From assembly GCA_964478125.1 (NCBI GenBank), contig CAYZGR010000044.1, forward strand, positions 1 through 25,419: DNA of 25,419 nucleotides, written 5' to 3'. Positions 23,184-25,419 of this stretch are shown piece by piece. Each line of letters begins with the position of its first letter. The stretch's first letter is position 1. This DNA is from FW021-bin31 sp964478125 (GTDB lineage Bacteria; Bacteroidota; Bacteroidia; Chitinophagales; Chitinophagaceae). Below the pieces are notes generated by a model, which had not been told where the DNA came from, made no database searches, and saw only the letters and a program-made list of their open reading frames with translations. The translations under genes and the position numbers were made by a program.

Positions 23184-23201
23184 AATTAACAATTAACAAT
23201 T
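23184..23201 (+). repeat. Heptamer tandem repeat AATTAAC before sufT
   Basis: AATTAACAATTAACAATT is about 2.6 units of a 7-bp repeat. The same AATTAACAATT string also appears just after rplY (14041-14051). Confidence 0.6.
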
Positions 23202-23211
23202 GACCATAATC

Positions 23212-23571
23212 ATGAATAACCCTTCTGAAGAAAATAAGATGCCTGTAGATGCTGCGTTTAAGACGCCTGATTTTCTACGTGGAGAAATAATTGAAATGCT
23301 CAAGACCTGTTTTGATCCTGAAATCCCCGTGGACATTTGGGAGCTGGGACTTATTTATGATGTTAAAGTTAATGACGATCATACGGTGGAAATATTAATG
23401 ACATTAACCTCTCCCTTTTGTCCGGTTGCACAATCCCTGCCGGAAGAAGTGAAGCAAAAAATTGAAGGAATTGAGGGAGTAAGAGATGTTACACTGGAAA
23501 TGACCTTTGAGCCTCCCTGGGAAATGAGCATGATGAGTGAAGAAGCTAAATTAACTCTTGGATTTATGTAG
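23212..23571 (+). CDS. sufT: SufT-like MIP18/DUF59 Fe-S maturation protein
   Basis: The 119-residue protein belongs to the MIP18/DUF59 family, whose members help deliver Fe-S clusters to target proteins. It has DPEIPVDIWELGLIYDV (about 35-51), the cysteine motif TLTSPFCPVAQSLPEEV (about 65-81) and the C-terminal PPWEMSMMSEEAKLTLGFM. This matches the short SufT form found in Bacteroidota suf operons. The ATG at 23212 was chosen over a TTG four codons earlier in the repeat region. A 77-nt gap separates it from sufE, with no promoter motif seen, so it is probably part of the suf transcript. Confidence 0.9.
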   Translation: MNNPSEENKMPVDAAFKTPDFLRGEIIEMLKTCFDPEIPVDIWELGLIYDVKVNDDHTVEILMTLTSPFCPVAQSLPEEVKQKIEGIEGVRDVTLEMTFEPPWEMSMMSEEAKLTLGFM

Positions 23572-23576
23572 TTTTG
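23569..23576 (+). promoter_or_regulatory. Promoter motif TAGTTTTG for rpiA, overlapping the sufT stop codon
   Basis: The TAG stop of sufT forms the first three bases of TAGTTTTG, an exact TAnnTTTG match ending 20 bases before the rpiA ATG. It would allow rpiA to be expressed independently of suf. Confidence 0.45.
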
Positions 23577-23596
23577 CCGGTTAAATTCATTCAATC

Positions 23597-24280
23597 ATGG
23601 CAAACGCTATACATCCGGGTAAAAAAGCTGCCGGAGAAAAGGCTGCTTCATTCGTAAAATCGGGAATGACCGTGGGATTGGGAACCGGTTCCACTGCCTA
23701 TTGGACGATCCGGAAGATAGGAGAGATGGTAGCCGGAGGGCTGGAAATAAGAACGGCCGTCACTTCTGTAGAATCTGAAAAACTGGCACGCGAATTACAT
23801 ATTCCTGTTGCTCCTTTTTCTGAAATTGATCGCCTGGACGTGGATATAGACGGTGCGGATGAGGTAGATGAGCAATTCAATCTGATCAAAGGTGGGGGAG
23901 GTGCGTTACTACGTGAAAAGATCATTGCGGGCATCAGTCGTAAAATGATTGTGGTAGTGGATGAAAGCAAAATGGTAAAGACCTTAGGGCAGTTCCCACT
24001 TCCTGTAGAAGTGGTTCCGTTCGGTATTGAATTGACTACGCGTCATCTGCAAAAATTATGTACTTCCCTTATCCTGAGAAAAAAGGAAGATAAAGTTTTC
24101 CGGACCGATAATGGAAACTATATATTGGATTGCCATTTTTACCCCATCAATAACCCTGCTTCCCTGCATATTCAGCTAAACAATATTCCCGGCGTGGTAG
24201 AGAATGGGCTATTTGTTAATTTTTGTGATACGGTGGTGATAGGATATAAGGATGGGGAAACAGAGGTAAAGATAAAATAA
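23597..24280 (+). CDS. rpiA: Ribose-5-phosphate isomerase A
   Basis: The enzyme interconverts ribose-5-phosphate and ribulose-5-phosphate in the pentose phosphate pathway. The 227-residue chain has the family motifs GLGTGSTA (27-34), DGADEVD (85-91) and KGGGGALLREK (98-108), which carry the catalytic and phosphate-binding residues. It begins 25 nt after sufT and has its own promoter motif there. Its last codons form one arm of an AT-rich hairpin shared with the opposing gene, and only 14 nt separate the two stop codons. Confidence 0.96.
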   Translation: MANAIHPGKKAAGEKAASFVKSGMTVGLGTGSTAYWTIRKIGEMVAGGLEIRTAVTSVESEKLARELHIPVAPFSEIDRLDVDIDGADEVDEQFNLIKGGGGALLREKIIAGISRKMIVVVDESKMVKTLGQFPLPVEVVPFGIELTTRHLQKLCTSLILRKKEDKVFRTDNGNYILDCHFYPINNPASLHIQLNNIPGVVENGLFVNFCDTVVIGYKDGETEVKIK

Positions 24281-24301
24281 ACGTTCGTCTTATTTTATCT
24301 T
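24269..24301. terminator. AT-rich bidirectional hairpin over two opposing stop codons
   Basis: AAGATAAAATAA and TTATTTTATCTT form a perfect 12-bp stem around a 9-nt loop. One arm is the end of rpiA and the other the end of the GH28-like gene. It could act as a terminator in both directions, although it is poor in GC. Confidence 0.45.
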
Positions 24302-25419
24302 GTTTCTAAAGAAATTTTCACGATATTAACTGTTTTCATATTTGTGGTTTTTTCTTTATCCAGATCATATTGAATGGCCGAGGGAGCATCTCCCGTATAT
24401 ATTCCGTTCATGAATACGCAATTGGCTATAGGTGATTTAATGAGTACTAACGCCCTGCCATTCCCCATCAGGTTCATGGCGTAAATTTTATTTATCTTAC
24501 CTGGCAAAGAAGGTTTGCCATAGTTTTTATTCCCTACCAAAAGCGTATTATACCTTGGTTTTGCGATCACTCCATTTATAAAGACATTATGAATTCCCGC
24601 ATTTCCGGACGCTCGTATCGCGATAGCCCGGGTAAAGGTTTTACAATTGATGTCGGTAATGGTGATATCTGCAATATCATCTTGTGGCCCACGCCATCCC
24701 GGTGCAGTAACCATGGTTGAGTTTTTTAATTCCCCAATCTTATGATGAGGGTTATAAATCCCTAAACTGGTTAATGCAATAAAATCATCTTCAGTAAATC
24801 CGTTTATATTATTAATCATAAAATGTTTACATCCTTGTCTTAAATCAATGCCATCTCTGTTGTGTATTTCCACTTTATGGCCATTCACCATTTGTTTCAG
24901 CGGGAGGTTAAAAGTTATATCTGATATCTTGGCGTTTAAAACCCGTTCAAAACTGAGCGCCCATGCATGGGAGTTTTTAATGGTCACATTCTTTATCTCA
25001 AACCCCTTTACAAAGGCCATCAGGATCATAATGTTACGCCAATCTCCCATTTGTTTACGTCCGGCTTTTCCGGCATCACTTCCATAGCTCACACGGCCTT
25101 TCTCTGGTACATTCACCAAAGTTCTATGTCCATCGCCGGTCGCCCGGGGATTATCAGCGCCTTTCAAAACTACATGCCCCATTCCAATGATCCGTATATT
25201 TTTATTCCATTCTATCCTCTTTGTTCCAATACCCACATTATCGCTTCGAAACAGGTTATCCCTGGAGGAATCGGACAACTGGATCGTACAGTTATCTAAA
25301 ATAACCGTCATATTACTTGGTACTAAGATGGCGCTGTCTATTTTCCAGATATTTGTGCCATTGGCGTTATCTTTGGGAATGACTATTTCATTTGTAGTTC
25401 CTTTTGCTGCTGCAATGGC
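24295..25419 (-). CDS. GH28-like right-handed beta-helix protein (5' partial)
   Basis: The frame stays open from the internal Met at 25311 to the window edge. The added 36 codons read as real protein (VPSNMTVILDNCTIQL spans the join), so the true start lies outside the window. About 374 residues are visible. Repeated strands such as IKNVTIKNS, ITITDINC and HNVFINGV suggest a beta-helix. NRDGIDLRQG and FTEDDFIALTS resemble the NTD and DD active-site blocks of GH28 polygalacturonases, with acids at those places. The family GHG and RIK motifs are not evident, so the sugar substrate is uncertain and a lyase or inactive relative is possible. Such proteins are usually secreted; the signal peptide would be off the window. 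Confidence 0.75.
   Translation of the reverse strand, partial: AIAAAKGTTNEIVIPKDNANGTNIWKIDSAILVPSNMTVILDNCTIQLSDSSRDNLFRSDNVGIGTKRIEWNKNIRIIGMGHVVLKGADNPRATGDGHRTLVNVPEKGRVSYGSDAGKAGRKQMGDWRNIMILMAFVKGFEIKNVTIKNSHAWALSFERVLNAKISDITFNLPLKQMVNGHKVEIHNRDGIDLRQGCKHFMINNINGFTEDDFIALTSLGIYNPHHKIGELKNSTMVTAPGWRGPQDDIADITITDINCKTFTRAIAIRASGNAGIHNVFINGVIAKPRYNTLLVGNKNYGKPSLPGKINKIYAMNLMGNGRALVLIKSPIANCVFMNGIYTGDAPSAIQYDLDKEKTTNMKTVNIVKISLETR

Overview
The window looks like ordinary chromosomal DNA from a member of the Bacteroidota. The family Chitinophagaceae or a close relative is plausible, but the genus cannot be told from the sequence. The evidence is the repeated promoter hexamer-like motif TAnnTTTG in front of many genes, scarce Shine-Dalgarno sequences, a gliding-type GldE protein, a MurF-alanine racemase fusion, the gene order prs-rplY-pth, a Bacteroidota-style sufBCDSE-sufT cluster, and a lipoprotein with a Bacteroidota-like lipobox. 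No mobile element, tRNA, rRNA, CRISPR array or phage gene was seen.

Left part (1-5103): a leftward block holds rpmH-rnpA-yidD (ribosomal protein L34, RNase P protein, membrane-insertion factor), preceded by tatC-murI (Tat translocase, glutamate racemase) and gldE. Between gldE and tatC lies a 308-base gap with its own promoter-like motif, a hairpin and a strong terminator. It may encode a small RNA or very short peptide. A divergent promoter pair then separates gldE from a rightward TIGR02757-type gene.

Middle (5170-12289): a secreted DUF6263-like protein converges on an alpha/beta hydrolase, and two tandem Stealth-family sugar-phosphate transferases follow. The leftward operon terC-murF/alr carries a metal-export-type membrane protein and the fused peptidoglycan enzymes.

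Right of that (12439-17322): prs, rplY and pth run rightward (PRPP synthesis, ribosomal L25/CTC, peptidyl-tRNA hydrolase). They converge on a beta-lactamase-fold serine hydrolase lipoprotein, which is divergent from serA (serine biosynthesis).

Right end (17323-25419): a 503-base gene-free stretch with several repeats and dyads precedes the Fe-S assembly operon sufB-C-D-S-E-sufT, whose genes are close together or overlap by 4 nt. rpiA follows, with a promoter motif lying across the sufT stop codon. It converges on a partial GH28-like beta-helix protein that runs off the window.

Most genes are housekeeping. The places most likely to hold something undescribed are the small transcription unit at about 2797-2949 and the structured region upstream of sufB.
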